Source: Caldilineaceae bacterium
GTDB taxonomy: Bacteria > Chloroflexota > Anaerolineae > Caldilineales > Caldilineaceae
Reading direction: 5' to 3'
Assembly (NCBI GenBank): GCA_028819675.1
Contig: JAPPKT010000400.1
Location: forward strand, 1 to 14,923
Length of the DNA: 14,923 bases
Made by a program: the position numbers and the translations under genes. This document shows, in pieces, positions 12,840 to 14,923 of the stretch. Under the pieces are notes generated by a model. That model ran no database searches and had not been told where the DNA came from. It saw only the letters and a list, made by a program, of their open reading frames with translations. Positions within the stretch are counted from its first letter, which is position 1. Every line of letters starts with the position of its first letter.

Positions 12840-13646
12840 ATGGGTGCAAGAGTTGATGAGTCGGGGCGGAGATGGGTTCGGGCAGAGGTTGAGACGCCAG
12901 GCACGGTGGAGGAGGTTTGGCGGGCGATCAGCACGGATGCGGGGCTTTCGTCATGGTTTACGCGGTCGGAATTCGAGAAGGGTGCGGACGGCCAACAGAC
13001 GCGGCTCCTCGTCCATTTTGGACTGGGGATGGACTCAGCGGCGACGATTACAGAATGGAATGCTCCGTATGGCTTTGCGGTCACCAGCGATGAGTTCATC
13101 CGAGGCGGGCCAGAGGTGGCAACGGTTTGGCGAATCGAAGAGGGGGAAAGCGATTCTTGCGTCGTGAGCGTCGAGCACAGTCTGTACGACGACAGCGATG
13201 CGTACGATGCCCACATAGAGGCAACGGAGGCGGGTTGGCCGGCGTTTTTCCGGATTCTGCAACTCTATATGACCCACTATCGCGGTCAGCCTTGCACGTT
13301 AATGGAGTTGATTGGCCCGGTCTCTGAGAGTTCTCAGTTGTGGGAGAAGCTGTCAACCGGGCTTGGATTCGCCGGGGCCGAGCCGGGAGAACGCTTCAGC
13401 GCACCGGGGGGCGGGGTGCGTTTTGCCGGTGAGGTCTGTACGGTTCCAGACGAGACGGAGATTATTCTGCACATTGACGAGCCGACAAGCGGCGCGGTTC
13501 ATCTGTTTGTGTGGGCCGTTGACGAGGAGAGCCTGTTGTCGGTCAGGTTCTATTTGTATGGCGAGGATGCGGCCGAGGTCGTTGCGCGGGAAGAGCCGCG
13601 GTGGCGTTCGTGGATGGGGGAGCAGTTCCCATCATTCAAAGTCTGA
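12840..13646 (+). CDS. SRPBCC-family (AHSA1/START-like) protein, probably two domains
   Basis: A 268-residue cytoplasmic protein. Residues about 11-145 fit an SRPBCC/AHSA1-like ligand-binding fold: the opening strand A-E-V-E-T-P-G-T-V-E-E-V-W-R-A-I-S-T (15-32) and L-S-S-W-F (36-40) are the usual signature, with I-T-E-W-N-A-P and a long C-terminal helix (A-G-W-P-A-F-F-R-I-L-Q-L-Y, about 130-142) following. Residues about 150-268 form a second alpha/beta region with a similar plan, starting S-S-Q-L-W-E-K-L-S-T-G-L-G and ending in another helix; it may be a diverged second copy. GGAGGA (12831-12836) precedes the ATG by three bases, supporting this start. Such proteins bind hydrophobic ligands or act as polyketide cyclase/chaperone-cofactor-like modules; no catalytic function can be assigned. 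Confidence 0.83.
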   Translation: MGARVDESGRRWVRAEVETPGTVEEVWRAISTDAGLSSWFTRSEFEKGADGQQTRLLVHFGLGMDSAATITEWNAPYGFAVTSDEFIRGGPEVATVWRIEEGESDSCVVSVEHSLYDDSDAYDAHIEATEAGWPAFFRILQLYMTHYRGQPCTLMELIGPVSESSQLWEKLSTGLGFAGAEPGERFSAPGGGVRFAGEVCTVPDETEIILHIDEPTSGAVHLFVWAVDEESLLSVRFYLYGEDAAEVVAREEPRWRSWMGEQFPSFKV

Positions 13647-13777
13647 GGAAGTGGGACGGACAGGCGACTGCCGGCAATTCAGACTCCTTCGCAAATCAGC
13701 GCGGGCCGAGGGCTAGCTCAGAGTTTGTTTGCCGTCATCCAATGTACAGCTCCTGTTGACGCGCGAGTCGTGGCGGC
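13647..13777. other. Convergent spacer without recognised feature
   Basis: 131 bases between the SRPBCC stop and the VOC stop. No hairpin with T tract, coding region or clear repeat was seen. Confidence 0.5.
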
Positions 13778-14197
13778 TTATTCGGGTATTCCCCATATTT
13801 GCGGTGAGGCGATTTCGAGGCAGTTTTGCGATGGGTCGCGGAAGTAGATCGATCTGACGCCTCGCGTATGGATCTCCTTCTCGATTTCTACTCCGTTTTC
13901 GGTAAGGTGTTGCTTCCAGCGATCGATTTCGCTGTCTTTAGCAGCGAATGCCAGGTGTCCCTCGCCTTTGGCGCCGTGTGTGGGGGCGTCTTTTGGGCCG
14001 CCCGCGGAGACGGCGGTGGCTTTGGCGTCGAAGAGCAGCACCATGCGGTCGCCGCAGCGCAGGAAGACATGGCGACCTTCCAGTCTGGAGTAAAAGGTAA
14101 GTCCCAGGATCTCGGTGTAGAACTTCTCGGCGGCTTGCAGGTCCGAGACATATAGGGCAGACTCCAGAACCTCTGAAACGCTCATCCGGCCATTCAT
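13778..14197 (-). CDS. VOC (glyoxalase/bleomycin-resistance/dioxygenase) superfamily protein
   Basis: A 139-residue single VOC domain of two beta-alpha-beta-beta-beta modules. The first opens with L-E-S-A-L-Y-V-S-D-L-Q-A-A-E-K-F-Y (11-27) and holds the F-L-R-C-G-D (45-50) strand. The second has G-E-G-H-L-A-F-A (78-85, metal ligand H81) and Y-F-R-D-P-S-Q-N-C-L-E-I-A (118-130, metal ligand E128). The first metal-ligand position, often His, is Glu12. A subfamily with L-E-S-x-L-Y-V-x-D has this form, so metal binding is probably kept. GGAGAGG stands just before the ATG at 14197. Reactions in the superfamily include glyoxalase, epimerase, dioxygenase and drug sequestration; the substrate is unknown. 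It follows the isomerase-like gene by 100 bp on the same strand and could share its transcript. Confidence 0.88.
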   Translation of the reverse strand: MNGRMSVSEVLESALYVSDLQAAEKFYTEILGLTFYSRLEGRHVFLRCGDRMVLLFDAKATAVSAGGPKDAPTHGAKGEGHLAFAAKDSEIDRWKQHLTENGVEIEKEIHTRGVRSIYFRDPSQNCLEIASPQIWGIPE

Positions 14198-14297
14198 GAG
14201 TGCACCTCTCCAAATTGGTTGTCACGGCGGGCCGACGAAAGCGTCTTCTGCGTTTGACCGTGGGAGGTTCACTGATCACGCGGAAGGGCAACGGCGG

Positions 14298-14923
14298 TCA
14301 GCCTGACTGATAGTTTCGTAGCTTCTCTTTCAGGAAGCTGACACAGCCCGGCACCTGCTCAGGGGTCAGACTGTGGAGGACGAGGGCGCCGCGGTAGCCG
14401 CTTTGATGGAGTAGCTGCAGGTAGTAGTCGTAGTCCAGCAGTCCGGTTCCGGCGGCTTCGTGGCCGGCTTCGCCGTCGCGGCTGAGGTCTTTGGCATGGG
14501 CCAGGGCTATGTGATCTCCCAGCAGATCGAAGGCCTCGTCCAGGATTTCGCGCTGGCGGTGGATCGTTCCCTTAGGAAAGACATTGGCGCCGTCCATGAC
14601 GATCGTGATCCTGTCAGAACGCATCGTGTCCAGAAGTTGGCGCGCCTTGGCGGGTGAACTTACCACATTGGAGACCTCTGGCTCAATGCCCAACCGGACG
14701 TCGTGCAGTTCAGCCAGGGAAATGGCCTGTTGCATGGCGGCCAACAGGTCCGACCAAGCCTCGGGTGAACTGTTATGCGGATGATCCGCCCACATGTTGT
14801 CCGGATTGCGAGTTCCGGTGCAGAGGGTCAGCAGGTTGGTGCCCAGTTCGGCGGCGTGTGAGGCAAGGACTTCCAGGCGGCGCATGCCCTGGGTACGTGC
14901 GGCAGGGTCCGGATGGATCATGT
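14298..14923 (-). CDS. Sugar phosphate isomerase/epimerase-like TIM-barrel protein (AP endonuclease 2 superfamily), 5' end beyond window
   Basis: The 207 residues in the window are the C-terminal three quarters of a xylose-isomerase-like TIM barrel. The family is normally about 260-290 residues, and the first ATG here (14921) lies where members have an internal H-P-D-x-x-x-R segment, so the true start is off the right edge. Counting from that Met, likely metal ligands are E80 or E82 (G-I-E-P-E), D110 (V-M-D-G-A-N) and H142 (A-H-A-K-D, with D145). L-H-S-L (182-185) stands where many members have a Glu ligand; this L-H-x-L form is seen in one branch of the family. The role is probably isomerisation or epimerisation of a sugar or keto-acid. 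The VOC gene follows 100 bp downstream. Confidence 0.83.
   Translation of the reverse strand, partial: MIHPDPAARTQGMRRLEVLASHAAELGTNLLTLCTGTRNPDNMWADHPHNSSPEAWSDLLAAMQQAISLAELHDVRLGIEPEVSNVVSSPAKARQLLDTMRSDRITIVMDGANVFPKGTIHRQREILDEAFDLLGDHIALAHAKDLSRDGEAGHEAAGTGLLDYDYYLQLLHQSGYRGALVLHSLTPEQVPGCVSFLKEKLRNYQSG

Overview
The window looks like ordinary bacterial chromosome of moderately high GC, dense in genes, with ATG starts preceded by purine-rich ribosome sites. The mix of genes is: a large Asp-box propeller protein, three unrelated MFS transporters, a nucleoside hydrolase, amidohydrolase_2 and sugar-isomerase family enzymes, an SRPBCC protein, a VOC protein and a BrnT/BrnA module. This recalls environmental or host-associated genomes of the Chloroflexota type. 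That is a low-confidence guess from gene content: there is no rRNA, tRNA or other phylogenetic marker in the window.

Layout: 1-487 holds no gene but has a perfect four-unit G-rich heptad repeat at 30-57. A 1064-residue sortilin/BNR-type propeller protein (488-3682, +) is followed after 7 bp by an MFS transporter (3690-4967, +), with a strong 11-bp hairpin across the transporter's first codons. Converging on this pair is a two-gene minus-strand operon. Its first gene is a P-loop kinase-like protein with a Cys4 zinc-binding N terminus (6248-6958), and its second is an MFS_3-type exporter (4976-6244). A 287-bp divergent spacer follows; it contains an intrinsic-terminator-like hairpin with no gene to terminate. 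Next is a second plus-strand operon of a fosmidomycin-resistance-like MFS transporter (7246-8487) and a nucleoside hydrolase (8498-9457). The hydrolase lacks the usual His of the C-terminal HD pair.

The right-hand part is looser. A complete amidohydrolase_2 (9566-10471, -) is preceded by a 370-bp gene-free stretch with nested inverted repeats, then by a BrnT/BrnA toxin-antitoxin pair (10842-11415, -) whose promoter appears to start transcription at or next to the toxin ATG. Next is a decayed zone (11416-11979) with a remnant of a second amidohydrolase of the same kind and an open C-terminal-like fragment with no start codon. Both abut a Yip1-family membrane protein (11980-12636, -). A 203-bp divergent spacer with three GTAAGC/GCTTAC half-sites separates this from an SRPBCC two-domain protein (12840-13646, +). 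The window ends with a VOC-family protein (13778-14197, -) and the 3' part of a sugar phosphate isomerase/epimerase-like gene that runs off the right edge (-).

The clearest working modules are the BrnT/BrnA pair, the kinase-like protein plus exporter operon (possible detoxification or self-resistance) and the transporter plus nucleoside hydrolase operon (possible nucleoside salvage). I see no phage, insertion sequence, CRISPR array or recognisable new defence system. The most unusual signals are in the regulatory DNA and in the pseudogene zone.
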